From JAJVHZ01 sp041395385 (GTDB taxonomy: Bacteria > Pseudomonadota > Gammaproteobacteria > JAJPIJ01): a DNA stretch of 64,000 nucleotides. Positions 46,130 through 55,282 of the stretch are shown here, one piece after another (the first letter of the stretch is position 1; each line of letters starts with the position of its first letter). The position numbers were made by a program, and so were the translations under genes. Under the pieces are notes generated by a model. It ran no database searches. It was not told where the DNA came from and saw only the letters and a list, made by a program, of their open reading frames with translations. Location of the stretch: the NCBI GenBank assembly GCA_041395385.1, contig JAWLAN010000022.1:29470-93469 (forward strand). The letters run 5' to 3'.

Positions 46130-48022
46130 TTATCGTCCCTCCTGCGCAAGCATGTACGGGGTGGCCAGGATGAAATTGATGGCCTGCCCCACGCGGGTGT
46201 TCGCATCTCGGCGTTCGGTCGAGACGGCGCTGTTCAGATTCATGAGCGAGGCGGCATAGCCGTTCACCGCCGCCGCGAGCGTGGCGTCGGTGGCCAGATC
46301 GCTCGCCGTGATCACCCGATCCACGTCCGTCGCCGAGACGGCGTAGGCGAGGTCACGGCCGGTGGCGAGCAGTGCATACAGGTGCGCGCGCTCGAGCGGT
46401 CCGAGATTCTTGCCACCGTCGGAGACGTAGCGCTGCCACAGCCACTCCGCGACCGAGCGCACGGGGTAGGTGCCGTTGGTGGCCGGTACCACCGAGGCCC
46501 AGTTGCGCGTCAGGGTGAGGCCGTGCCGCGTCAGGGTGTAGCCGGTGTTCCTGCCGCCGTTCTCCGTGGCGTTGTCGTAGTTGGACTGGAACAGATAGGC
46601 GCTCTTGGAGGTTTCCTCGCCGGTCTGGCCGCCGAAGACTTCGTGCATGGGCTCGAACGGCCGCTGCTGATCGAAGTCGTTCAGCCAGCGGGTGCGGGGC
46701 CATTCGGCGTACTGCTCGGTGTTGCTCAGAGCCGTCTTGTTGGTGATGTTCAGGTGCCGGTCGAAGCTGTTGAGATACTTGACCCGTGCCGGATCATGGA
46801 ACAGCGTGGAGATGGCGTAGGCCTGCAGGAACAGAAGCATGTCCTTGCGCGCCATCGACCGCCACGCCTGGCGCAGCGCCGCTTTTTTCGTGTCCGACAG
46901 ATTGTCGTCCGCCAGCACCTCCACGATCATCACCGGCAGGGTGTCCAGGCTCTCCGGGTGATTGATCTGCGCGGCCGCCTGGTTGAGGAATCGCTGCTGC
47001 GCGTTGGTGCCTGCATTGGCGTTGTGCAGGATGTCGAGCGTGCCGGCGGGATGCTGATCGGACTGGTACTGCACCTCCTGCCCCGCCCACGGCTCCGGGT
47101 CCGTGCTGGGCGTGAACCCCGGGTGGTACAGGTTCATGTCCGTCAACGCCTTGGCGGTGTTCTTGATCGTGGTGTTCTCGTGGTAGTCGGTTTCGTTGAG
47201 GGCCAGTATGCCGAAGAAAAGCTGGTGGTACTCGCGGGCGAAGTCCTCGTTGCAGTAGCACTCGCCCGTCGACCGATTGAATCGCGCGCTGTCATGGCCG
47301 TACTGACGCGCGACTGCGGCGGACAGGGCGGCCGTCGTCATCACCGTCTCATATCCGTTCGTGGAAGACGCGGCCAGCGCGCTCATGATGCGGTCATAGT
47401 AGGCGAAGAGCTGTTCGCTGCTGAGGCTGCGCCGGTGCACCGCCAGGTGGTAGTTGGTTTCGAACAGCCCCATCTTCTGGCGGAACGGGTTCAGGCCCCG
47501 CAGCGTCGCCGCGTACATCCACGTGAAGTTCGATCCGTTGTAGGCATCCTGCTCGAAGTCGGTGCGGTAATCGGTGTCGGGTATCGGGCTGGAGGCGCCT
47601 GAAAGGAAGGCGCTCACGCCGGTGAGCGTGCCGTCGCCGAAGGTCGTGCCTTCCGACGGCGACAGCAGGTTGTTAGTCGTGCCCAGCGTCAGCATCTGCT
47701 TGATCGCGTCAGCGGGCTTCATGTTCGCCCAAGTCGTGACCTGGGAGTCCCGGGCGAGGCCGCCATACGCAAAGATCTGCAGCACCTTGCGCACCGCCGT
47801 CTCGTCCCAGGTTGCATCGCTTACCGCCGGCAGTCCCGGCAGGAGCCCGGTGGTCGAGGACGATACCGGTCTGACGACTGGGCGCCGTATCACGACCGGT
47901 TTGCCGTTGACCACGATCGTCACCGGAACGTAGATGATCTCGTAAGTCACCGCACCGGCGGGCAAGCTCGCGCAGAGAGCGATGAGTGCGCCGGCGGCAA
48001 TTCCTGCATACCTGGATCTCAT
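46130..48022 (-). CDS. DUF1800 family exported protein
   Basis: 630 residues. The ATG at 48022 has AGGAGAAGG just upstream and opens a signal peptide (SRYAGIAAGALIALCASLPAGAV). DUF1800 features include TWDETAVRKVLQIFAYGGL, the NEDFAREYHQLFFGILALNETDY region, TAKALTDMNLYHPGF and a C-terminal INFILATPYMLAQEGR. DUF1800 and DUF1501 proteins are almost always encoded together and exported. Their joint role is not established. The frame extends to 48103, but that start lacks a ribosome site. Confidence 0.88.
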   Translation of the reverse strand: MRSRYAGIAAGALIALCASLPAGAVTYEIIYVPVTIVVNGKPVVIRRPVVRPVSSSTTGLLPGLPAVSDATWDETAVRKVLQIFAYGGLARDSQVTTWANMKPADAIKQMLTLGTTNNLLSPSEGTTFGDGTLTGVSAFLSGASSPIPDTDYRTDFEQDAYNGSNFTWMYAATLRGLNPFRQKMGLFETNYHLAVHRRSLSSEQLFAYYDRIMSALAASSTNGYETVMTTAALSAAVARQYGHDSARFNRSTGECYCNEDFAREYHQLFFGILALNETDYHENTTIKNTAKALTDMNLYHPGFTPSTDPEPWAGQEVQYQSDQHPAGTLDILHNANAGTNAQQRFLNQAAAQINHPESLDTLPVMIVEVLADDNLSDTKKAALRQAWRSMARKDMLLFLQAYAISTLFHDPARVKYLNSFDRHLNITNKTALSNTEQYAEWPRTRWLNDFDQQRPFEPMHEVFGGQTGEETSKSAYLFQSNYDNATENGGRNTGYTLTRHGLTLTRNWASVVPATNGTYPVRSVAEWLWQRYVSDGGKNLGPLERAHLYALLATGRDLAYAVSATDVDRVITASDLATDATLAAAVNGYAASLMNLNSAVSTERRDANTRVGQAINFILATPYMLAQEGR

Positions 48023-48062
48023 GAGCCTTCTCCTGAAAGACCTGTGGGCCACGGCCTGTTGC

Positions 48063-48773
48063 TCACGCGTGTCGAGCACGACGGCGCCGCAGCCGGTAGC
48101 CACCGAGCGCGGCGATGCCGCTCAGCAGCATGGGCAGGGCCGCGGGCACCGGCACCGGCGCCGCGGTGACGGGCTGCCCGGAGGTGATCAGATCGACCGC
48201 CAACACTCCGTTCTCCCCCGCGAGGAAATTGAAATTGAGGGTAAGGGTGCCAGCGCTGGAAGCGGCGCCCGACTGCGCCTGTTGCGTGAACGTGGTGATC
48301 GTGGTGTCGGCGTGAATCACCGTCATGCTGAGGATGGCCAGCGAGAACGCCGACAGATTGCTGTCAACGGTAAAGGAGTAGTCGAACGAGACGCTCCCGG
48401 AACCGTCGCTGGCGCCGAAGCTGTACGAGGTCGTACGCAGGACGTCGATCATCGTGTCCTGTCCGGGGGAGGACGTCTGCAGCAGCGTCGGACTCGCGAA
48501 AGTGGAGCCGCCGTTCGCCGAAAGCGGCGTGTCCCAATCCGTGCTTTGACTCAGTGTCTGCGTGGTGAGACTGGGATCGGTGACTGAAATCATCGTCAGA
48601 CGTGTCGGCGTGTCCTCGGTTGCGGTAAGCCCATTCGTCAGGTTGAGATTGACTGACCCGGGCCAGGTGACCGTTGCAGTGGCTGCGAATGCATTGGCGG
48701 AAACGAGTAGGCCGAAGGCGAGGATCGCGCGCGCGGCCGCCGAGCGAATTGAAGGTATTTTTGGGGCTTTCAC
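48063..48773 (-). CDS. exported protein with VPLPA/PEP-CTERM-type sorting signal
   Basis: 236 residues from a GTG start with AGGAGAG upstream. A signal peptide (ILAFGLLVSANAFA) is followed by a Ser/Thr-rich, low-Cys body of probable beta structure. The C-terminus has VPVPAALPMLLSGIAALGGYRLRRRR: a VPxPA motif, a hydrophobic helix and an Arg cluster. This is the tripartite exosortase-type sorting signal. Ends 40 bases before the DUF1800 start on the same strand. No exosortase gene is in the window. Confidence 0.82.
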   Translation of the reverse strand: MKAPKIPSIRSAAARAILAFGLLVSANAFAATATVTWPGSVNLNLTNGLTATEDTPTRLTMISVTDPSLTTQTLSQSTDWDTPLSANGGSTFASPTLLQTSSPGQDTMIDVLRTTSYSFGASDGSGSVSFDYSFTVDSNLSAFSLAILSMTVIHADTTITTFTQQAQSGAASSAGTLTLNFNFLAGENGVLAVDLITSGQPVTAAPVPVPAALPMLLSGIAALGGYRLRRRRARHA

Positions 48774-49001
48774 GTTGACTCTCCTGGAGTTTGTACGTCA
48801 GCGATCACGGGTTTCGAAGATGAAATGGCCGATCCGGAGGCAGGCTCTGAGAAAAAGGTAAGGCTGTTCCATGCTGCGAAACGTGAAACCGAGCACGCGC
48901 GCGCGCGCCAGATATCCGTCTTGCGCAATCCCGGCCGATTGGGGGCTCCACTTGCGGGTCAAAGGGCGGCAAGACGATCGAGGCGCCATTGCCGGGATCC
49001 T

Positions 49002-49685
49002 TCAGGCCGTCTTTGTCGAAGTCTGGAGACCGGAGGCGGGGCCGCCGCCGCTCATTGAGCGCGCAGCGGCGCGGCGGCGGGCGATGCCCAGTACACCCAG
49101 GCCGCTCAGCATGGCGAGGTAGGCGCCGGGCAGCGGTGTGGGGATCGGGTCGCCCGAGACATTGAATTCGTAGTTGTAATTGAACGTGCCGAAGGCGGTG
49201 TCCTGTACCCAGAACGCGTAGGTTCCAGGTCCGAGCGGCCCGGTGAATCCGGTCGTGCCGGGGTTCAGGACGTTGTTGCCGATGTCGTCGAGGATGTTCG
49301 TGTTGATCTGGCCGAGACTGTAAAGCGCATACCCAAGCAGCCCCGCGGGATTGCCCCCCGTTGGGTTGACCGTGACCTGACTGCCGGATTGCACGCCGAT
49401 GAAGGTCACCTGGCTGCCCACTTCGGTCACCGGTCGAAGGAAGATGGAGTCGAGCTGCTGCCCGGCGGCGAGCGTGAAATGGAAATAGTCGCGATCGACG
49501 ATGTCGGTGAAGCCGGTGGTGCCCCGTACCGTGTTCGCGCCCGCCTCGAGGGTGATCGGTGTTGGACTCAGGCCGTCGTTGGAGAACAGGTCACCGCCCG
49601 TGGGTTCCTCCCATACCGCCGCTCTGGTTGCGAACGATGCCGTGCAGGCCATGGTGATGGTCAGGGCGGGAACGACGAATCGCAT
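49002..49685 (-). CDS. exported PEP-CTERM-like protein
   Basis: 227 residues. A signal peptide (ALTITMACTASFATRAA) and a beta-rich body follow; the body contains DRDYFHFTLAAGQQLDSIFL, as in pre-peptidase-like domains. PTPLPGAYLAMLSGLGVLGIARRRAAAR is a PEP-CTERM-like tail (P-L-P motif, hydrophobic helix, Arg cluster). About 18 more residues (SMSGGGPASGLQTSTKTA) follow the Arg cluster, which is unusual because the signal normally ends the protein. The ATG has GGAGG upstream. 228 bases separate it from the next gene. Confidence 0.75.
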   Translation of the reverse strand: MRFVVPALTITMACTASFATRAAVWEEPTGGDLFSNDGLSPTPITLEAGANTVRGTTGFTDIVDRDYFHFTLAAGQQLDSIFLRPVTEVGSQVTFIGVQSGSQVTVNPTGGNPAGLLGYALYSLGQINTNILDDIGNNVLNPGTTGFTGPLGPGTYAFWVQDTAFGTFNYNYEFNVSGDPIPTPLPGAYLAMLSGLGVLGIARRRAAARSMSGGGPASGLQTSTKTA

Positions 49686-50130
49686 GGAGGCCTCCGGGCA
49701 TTTGGCTCAACGGCGGTGAGGAGCGCACACCACGCACACCGACCCGGCCGTCAGTTCCCGAAATCTCGGACTGCCGGCTTCAGCGCGCGCGTCTCAACAT
49801 GAGGAGGAAGTTAAGCCGCCGCCGGGAATCGAAACGTGAAGGAATGCACATCGGCGCGTGCCAATAAGCCGACGGGAGCGCGGCAAGGAGGGCCCGCGAT
49901 TGCGCCTCGACGGAATGTGATGTGGGAACCGCTGGAGACGATCAGGCCGGGGTCGCGAGAAACCGGCCCGAGGGGTTACACAGCGGCAATGCCGCCACGG
50001 TGGACTGGATATGTGCCGCAATCTGCGGCGCCGCGGCCACATGCCGCCGGCGGTGCCTTCAGGGTACCGGTCGGCGCCCGGCGCGGTGCCGGCGGCCGGA
50101 AGTCTGGGCTAAGGGGTTGTTGCCGCGGTT
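49686..50130. other. gene-free stretch before tRNA-Pro
   Basis: Holds the leader of the exported protein at 49685 and about 350 bases with no supported frame on either strand. No repeat or RNA structure stands out. Confidence 0.5.
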
Positions 50131-50207
50131 TGGTCGGGGTAACACGATTCGAACGTGCGACCTTCTGCTCCCGAAGCAGACGCTCTACCAGGCTGAGCTA
50201 TACCCCG
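50131..50207 (-). tRNA. tRNA-Pro (anticodon CGG)
   Basis: On the minus strand the acceptor CGGGGTA pairs with TACCCCG, followed by ACCA. The D-arm is GCTCAGCCTGGTAGAGC. The anticodon stem TCTGC/GCAGA holds the loop TTCGGGA with anticodon CGG. The T-loop is GTTCGAAT. 77 bases with encoded CCA. It lies 10 bases downstream of ispB on the same strand. Confidence 0.96.
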
Positions 50208-50217
50208 ATTGACGGAC

Positions 50218-51243
50218 TTATGAACGGCGATTGACCGCGAAGTCGGCCAGGGCCAGCAGCGCATCCTTGTACTGCGAGGTGGGCAGGGGATGCAGCGCGG
50301 CCGCGGCGAGCCGTGCCTGCTCCGCGGCGAGCGACGCAGTGTACGCGATGGCCCCGGTCGATTCAATCGCCGCCTGGACCTGGCCGATGAACTCCAGCCC
50401 GCCCTTTTCAACGGCTTGGCGCAGGCCGCTCGCCTGCTCACCCTGGCTGTGCCAGAGCGCGTGCAGTACCGGCAGGGTCGGCTTGCCCTCGGCCAGGTCG
50501 TCGCCGATGTTCTTGCCGATCTCCGCGGCGGAGGCGCTGTAGTCGAGCACGTCGTCGATGAGCTGGTAGGCTGTGCCCAGGTGCCGGCCGTAGGCGGTCA
50601 GCGCCTGCTCGACGGCCCGGTCGCTGCCGGAGATCACGGCGCCGAGCTGGGCGGCGGCCTCGAACAGCTTGCCGGTCTTGGCATGGATGATCGCCATGTA
50701 CCGCTCCAGCGTGGTGTCCGGGTCGTGGCAGTGCGTGAGCTGCAGGACTTCGCCGGCGGCGATGGTGTTGGTGGCGTCGGCGAGGATCTCCATCACCCGC
50801 ATGTTGCCGATGGCGACCATCATCTGGAAGGCCCGCGAATACAGGAAATCCCCGACCAGCACGCTGGCATTGTTGCCCCAGACGAGATTCGCGGTCAGGC
50901 GGCCGCGGCGCATGTTGGAGGCGTCGACGACGTCGTCGTGCAGCAGCGTCGCGGTGTGGATGAATTCGATGATTGCGGCCAGCGCGACGTGGTCCTCCCC
51001 GCGGTGGCCCGCGGCGCGACCGGCCAGGAGCGCCAGCAGCGGGCGCAGGCGCTTGCCGCCGCTGTTGATGATGTAGTGGGCCAGCTGATCGATGAGCGCC
51101 ACGTCGGAGTGCAGCGAGCGCTCGATGAGGCGATCGACCGCCTCCATGTCCTCGGCGATCAGCGCCCGGATCGCCAGCACGTCCATGGCCTGGCCAATGG
51201 CGTGGGGGCGTGCGGCGGCGTCGATGGCTTTGGCTTGCGGCAT
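50218..51243 (-). CDS. ispB: octaprenyl diphosphate synthase
   Basis: Trans-prenyltransferase that makes the ubiquinone side chain. It has 341 residues from the first Met. The Met at residue 20 (MDVLAIRALIAEDMEAV) is probably nearer the true start. The first Asp-rich motif is LHDDVVDASNMRRG and the second is QLIDDVLDYSA. GGKRLRP and GNNASVLVGDFLYSRAF are present. ispB normally lies divergent from rplU; here a six-gene operon separates them. Confidence 0.95.
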   Translation of the reverse strand: MPQAKAIDAAARPHAIGQAMDVLAIRALIAEDMEAVDRLIERSLHSDVALIDQLAHYIINSGGKRLRPLLALLAGRAAGHRGEDHVALAAIIEFIHTATLLHDDVVDASNMRRGRLTANLVWGNNASVLVGDFLYSRAFQMMVAIGNMRVMEILADATNTIAAGEVLQLTHCHDPDTTLERYMAIIHAKTGKLFEAAAQLGAVISGSDRAVEQALTAYGRHLGTAYQLIDDVLDYSASAAEIGKNIGDDLAEGKPTLPVLHALWHSQGEQASGLRQAVEKGGLEFIGQVQAAIESTGAIAYTASLAAEQARLAAAALHPLPTSQYKDALLALADFAVNRRS

Positions 51244-51419
51244 ACGGGGCGGTCCGGGCTAAGCGGCACAGATCATGGGCGCGCGGTAACCCGGATTGTA
51301 CTGCAATTGCCCGCGGGATGGTTTTGCGCCGCGTCAGGCGGGCGCGGCCATGCGCCCACGGGGCGGGGAACCGCCCCGGTGCGGCTGCGGCGGCGCGACC
51401 GGCGCGGGCTTACCCCCCT

Positions 51420-52646
51420 CTACTGGGAGATCAACTCGTCCCCGATGACCAGAACGGTCGCGGTCTGATTGTAATGCCCGACGGCGCCGCCGAGCGTGAT
51501 GCCCTGCTCGCCGAAGGTGTTGAATCCGATGACCGGCACGTCCTCGCCCAGGGTCTCCTTGATAATGCTGGTGTCGCAGACGTCCATGCGCGCCTTCAGC
51601 AGGTGGCGCAGTATGCAGTTGAAGATGACCACGGCGCCGACCTTCTTCGGGCTGCCGGCGTCGTTGACCGCCTTCTGCAGCGTGCTCTTGAAGCTGGCGA
51701 TGGCGAAGTTGCGGTCGGTCTGCATATGACGGAGGTAGGCGCCCTCCGGGATCTCGGCGAAGAACGTAAGGCTCCCGTCCTCGCCGTGCTGGGCTACGCT
51801 CTTGACCGTGTACTCCGCGAAGACGTCCGAGGACTTGATGCCGAAGGGGTTCCTGGCGAACACCTCGCCGCTGAGCTCGGTGATGCCGAGCATCTCCTTG
51901 ACCACCTCGGTGGCCGGGCGCCTGTTCAACTCGTAGACCGTGCGGCCCTGCGAGCGGGTCACGACCGCGCCCTTGGTGCCCGGGAAATAGGGGTGCCCCA
52001 TCGCGGTCCCGAGCTTCAGCCCGCTGCTGATGGTCGCCAGCACAGCGGCATTCTGATAGACGCCATTGCCGAACTGGAAGGTCGTGCTGGCGTTGAAATC
52101 GTGGGCCGTGGAGCCGCCGACGATCTGCGCCACTGTGCCGGTCTCCTTGATGAGCGCGCGCATGAAGGGCTCCTCCTGCGCCGTGGAGCCGTCGGGAATG
52201 ATGACGTTGACGAACGGCTTCAGTCGCGAGGCCTCGGAGGCGTTCTTGCCGTCGAGCGCGATGGCCATCAGCGACATGACCGTGGGATTGGATTTCAGCG
52301 ACTTGTGCGCGCCGGCGGCCGCCTGTTCGGCTGCAGCCTTGGGATCGGTCGAGAGGTTCTCACCCACTCCCACCCCGATGCTGAGATAGGAACTCTGCAG
52401 CGTCATCACCGCGACCGTGTCGTTCTGCGGCCCCTGCAGGGCGCTGGTGATCTCCCCGCAGGAGGTCCCGCCGATGATCGCTGAGTTGCCGACCACGGAG
52501 CGGATTGCGTCATAGCTCTCCTTGGGGTCCTTGCCAAAGGCGCTGAAGGCGATCGTCAGGTCCGGCTTCGGCGTCTTCTGCATCGCCGTCTCGGCGGCCT
52601 CGCGTGCGGTCTTTGCGTGTCCAATCCCAACTCTCAATACGGCCAT
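51420..52646 (-). CDS. FIST-domain protein
   Basis: 408 residues with the FIST N domain (about 25-215, including AIIGGTSCGEI and GGSTAHDF) and the FIST C domain (about 230-395, ending NTFGEQGITLGGAVGHYNQTATVLVIGDE). FIST domains are thought to sense small ligands such as amino acids. There is no signal peptide or membrane helix, so the protein is cytoplasmic. The ATG has GGAGA upstream. Last gene of the operon that starts at 57319; the gap to the Roadblock gene is 51 bases. Confidence 0.88.
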   Translation of the reverse strand: MAVLRVGIGHAKTAREAAETAMQKTPKPDLTIAFSAFGKDPKESYDAIRSVVGNSAIIGGTSCGEITSALQGPQNDTVAVMTLQSSYLSIGVGVGENLSTDPKAAAEQAAAGAHKSLKSNPTVMSLMAIALDGKNASEASRLKPFVNVIIPDGSTAQEEPFMRALIKETGTVAQIVGGSTAHDFNASTTFQFGNGVYQNAAVLATISSGLKLGTAMGHPYFPGTKGAVVTRSQGRTVYELNRRPATEVVKEMLGITELSGEVFARNPFGIKSSDVFAEYTVKSVAQHGEDGSLTFFAEIPEGAYLRHMQTDRNFAIASFKSTLQKAVNDAGSPKKVGAVVIFNCILRHLLKARMDVCDTSIIKETLGEDVPVIGFNTFGEQGITLGGAVGHYNQTATVLVIGDELISQ

Positions 52647-52697
52647 GGGGTGTTCTCCAGATCGATTTGTCGTGCCGGTCCCGTACGAACGACGGAC

Positions 52698-53060
52698 CTA
52701 AAGGAGCTTGGCGATGCCCTCGGCGGCGCGCCGGGCGTCGAGGAAAATGAGTCCGAGCTTGGCGCTCGGCCGCGCGAGCACGGACAGCACCGCGTCTTCG
52801 CCCGCGTGGGTCATCAGGATGTAGCCATCCTTGCCCTTCACCATCACCTGCTCGAGCGCTCCGCAGCCGAGCTCCGCGGCGCTGCGATCGCCGAGTGTGA
52901 GCATCGCGGCGTTCATAGCGCCGACTCGGTCCTCGTCCATGCTGGCGGGCAGCAGGCTGGCAATCATCAGGCCATCCGTGGAGATCACCGCCGAGGCAGT
53001 GATATCGGCGGAGCTGCCGTTGAGGTCGCTCAGGATGGAACGGATCATTTCTTCACGCAT
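52698..53060 (-). CDS. Roadblock/LC7-domain protein (MglB/CvnB-like)
   Basis: 120 residues forming one Roadblock domain: ITASAVISTDGLMIASLLP, AAMLTLGDRSAAELG, LEQVMVKGKDGYILMTHAGEDAVLSVL and the closing KLGLIFLDARRAAEGI helix. Roadblock proteins act as regulators or activators of small GTPases, e.g. MglB for MglA and CvnB for CvnD. The likely client is the GTPase domain of the kinase fusion encoded two genes upstream. I start at the Met at 53060; the frame extends to 53135 without a better site. Confidence 0.88.
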   Translation of the reverse strand: MREEMIRSILSDLNGSSADITASAVISTDGLMIASLLPASMDEDRVGAMNAAMLTLGDRSAAELGCGALEQVMVKGKDGYILMTHAGEDAVLSVLARPSAKLGLIFLDARRAAEGIAKLL

Positions 53061-53091
53061 ACGATGTGGCTCCGGGTTTCGATTCCAGTTT

Positions 53092-53766
53092 CTATTTCCT
53101 GATGGTGCTCGCGCGGCGCGAGGTGTCGTGTTCACCGGCGTATCGGCGTGTGAGCCCCCACACCAGGTGCGCGAACGCGGTGCGGTGCAGGCATGGCTCG
53201 CCGCTCACCACGAGCACGAAATGCTGGTTGCCGATGAACAACGGCCAGAATCCCATGCGGCTGTGACCGGCCGCGTCGACTACCGACCAGGCGGCCGAAT
53301 CTATGCCGAGGTTCTCGCGCACCAGGCCGTCGTGGCGCGAGGCCACGACGCCGATGTCGGCGGCCAGGGCGCCGAGCGCCTCGGCGGTCTCGTGGGTGAA
53401 GCCGATGGCGGAGAGGAAGAAGCCCTGCGAATCGGCGAGCAACGCGCGGCCGTCGACCGCCAATTCCTTCAGCAGGCCGGGAACGTCGCGTTCCATGTGC
53501 GTCTCCGGCGCGGTCTGCGCGGCGCGCAGGCCCTTGATCCAGCCGACGCTCTGCATCCGGTAGAGCAGCTCCGCGGCCTCGTCCTCGTTATTGGTCTGCG
53601 CCCACTGGCAGACCTTCTCCGCCGACAGTGTCGGAGTCAGCGACTGCGCCATCAGCGCGAACAGCAGCGTTCGCGCCGCCGTGGGTTCGCGGCCCGAGGA
53701 GGCGTAGTAGGCGCCGGCGGGAGTGACGCCCACGTGGGCGTTGGAGATGAGTTCGTACTCAGACAT
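53092..53766 (-). CDS. unknown protein, probable divergent Roadblock fold at the C-terminus
   Basis: 224 residues, cytoplasmic. Residues about 20-85 look helical (TLLFALMAQSLTPTLSAEKV, AAELLYRMQSVGWIKGL), like a small winged-helix or four-helix unit. Residues about 105-210 follow the Roadblock pattern of strand, turn, long helix and strands: ALLADSQGFFLSAIGF, HETAEALGALAADIGVVA, then FVLVVSGEPCLHRTAFAHLVW. I recognise no named family. The start overlaps the kinase-GTPase stop by eight bases, so the two proteins are made together. Confidence 0.6.
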   Translation of the reverse strand: MSEYELISNAHVGVTPAGAYYASSGREPTAARTLLFALMAQSLTPTLSAEKVCQWAQTNNEDEAAELLYRMQSVGWIKGLRAAQTAPETHMERDVPGLLKELAVDGRALLADSQGFFLSAIGFTHETAEALGALAADIGVVASRHDGLVRENLGIDSAAWSVVDAAGHSRMGFWPLFIGNQHFVLVVSGEPCLHRTAFAHLVWGLTRRYAGEHDTSRRASTIRK

Positions 53767-55261
53767 GATAGTCCTTTACGCCAGGGTCGATGGAAAAAAG
53801 CAATGCCTGTACCAGCATCGACACGTCCCCGCGGCGGCGGGCATCGATCTCGAAAATCGGCGCGTTGAGCGTGAACCCGCGCTGCCCGCCGCTCAGGTGG
53901 CGGTGGTAGTCGTCGATATCGGGCTTGCGCGTGGCGCCCGTGAAATTGACGCCGACGACGACCCGGGTGCGCTGGATCAGCGACTGGAAGGCATTCAGAT
54001 AGAACTCCAGATCCTTCATCGGTTCCTTGCGCGAGTTGTCGATCAGGATCACCAGGCCGAGCGCGCCGGTCTGCAGGATGTCCCACATGAAATCGAACCG
54101 CTCCTGCCCGGGCGTTCCATAAAGATGCACGCGTTCGGAGTCCGACAGGCGCATCAGCCCGTAATCCATCGCTACCGTCGTGGTGGCCTTGCGGCTGCGG
54201 GTCATGTCGCGCGCCCGCGCGTCGGTGTTGACCAGCGGTATGTCGCTGAGTGCCGAGATCGCGGTGGTCTTCCCCGCCCCGACCGGCCCGGCGAACACGA
54301 TCTTGAAGTTGCGGGCGGCGCGCTTCGGAACGTAGGAAAATGTCTTGCTGCCCGTGAAGGCCGGGGCCTTGCCTTCGCCGCGCAGACGAGCGATCACCTC
54401 CCCGACGGACTGCGGGCGGTCCTCGGCGCGAAGCTGCGTCATCCAGTCGATGATCCTCAGGAAATCCTCGCTGTACCGCTCACTGCCCAGCGTGACTGCG
54501 GGCACGAGCGGGTCCGGTTTGTTCTCCTCGGCGGCTCGCTGGCGTTGCGCCGCATCGGCCGGCGGACCGACGCTGATGCAGCGGTACAGGGTCGCGCCCA
54601 CGGCGTAGAGGTCCGACCATGGTCCCTGCGGGGTGTCCGCAGAGTGCTGCTCGATCGGCGCGTAGCCCGGCGTGAGCACCTGCACGTCCTCGGAGCTGCT
54701 GCTTCCGAATTCCATCTCCGCCGCCCCGAAGTCGATGAGGACCGGTGTGCCGTCATGGCGGAGCTGTATGTTCGCGGGCTTGATGTCGCGATGCAGGTAT
54801 TTCTTCTCGTGGACGATCCGCAGTCCCTCCAGCAGGGGCAGAAAGATGGCGCGCAACTGTTGCTCGGATAGAGGCTCCTTCGCCGCGCGCAGCACCTCGC
54901 TCAGACTCTGCCCGCCCTCGAAGTCCATGACGATGTAGGCGGTGTGGTTGGCGGGGAAGAACCGCGCCACACGCAGGATGTTGGGGTGCCTGAACTGGGC
55001 GAGCACCTGCGCCTCCGCGATGAAGCGCTGCCGGCCCCATTTGTAGAGCTCGCTGAATTCCTCCGACTTCAGCAACACGCTGCCGCTGCCCTTCGGATCG
55101 CGGGTGACGAACTCGCTCGGATAGAATTCCTTGATGGCCACCGCCGTCTGAAGATGCGTATCCCAGCCCTGGTAGGTGACCCCGAAGTTGCCTTTGCCGA
55201 GTACCTTGTCGATGCGGTACTCCTTCAGGTTGAAACCGATAGGCAGGGTAGAGCCCGTCAT
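53759..55261 (-). CDS. Ser/Thr protein kinase fused to a small Ras-like GTPase
   Basis: 500 residues. The N-terminal Hanks-type kinase (about 15-285) has the glycine loop GKGNFGVTYQG, lysine in VAIKEF, catalytic loop HRDIKPANI, DFGAAE in place of DFG-L and the TPGYAPIEQ activation segment, so it should be active. The C-terminal GTPase (about 315-495) has the P-loop GPVGAGKTT, a switch region TTVAMDYG, G3 GTPGQERF and VGVNFTGA where Ras proteins have NKxD. That is the pattern of CvnD/MglA-like bacterial GTPases. No membrane helix. The combination in one chain is unusual; partners are the Roadblock proteins next door. Confidence 0.88.
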   Translation of the reverse strand: MTGSTLPIGFNLKEYRIDKVLGKGNFGVTYQGWDTHLQTAVAIKEFYPSEFVTRDPKGSGSVLLKSEEFSELYKWGRQRFIAEAQVLAQFRHPNILRVARFFPANHTAYIVMDFEGGQSLSEVLRAAKEPLSEQQLRAIFLPLLEGLRIVHEKKYLHRDIKPANIQLRHDGTPVLIDFGAAEMEFGSSSSEDVQVLTPGYAPIEQHSADTPQGPWSDLYAVGATLYRCISVGPPADAAQRQRAAEENKPDPLVPAVTLGSERYSEDFLRIIDWMTQLRAEDRPQSVGEVIARLRGEGKAPAFTGSKTFSYVPKRAARNFKIVFAGPVGAGKTTAISALSDIPLVNTDARARDMTRSRKATTTVAMDYGLMRLSDSERVHLYGTPGQERFDFMWDILQTGALGLVILIDNSRKEPMKDLEFYLNAFQSLIQRTRVVVGVNFTGATRKPDIDDYHRHLSGGQRGFTLNAPIFEIDARRRGDVSMLVQALLFSIDPGVKDYHV

Positions 55262-55282
55262 GGCGCGGTCCGTGGCTGTTCC

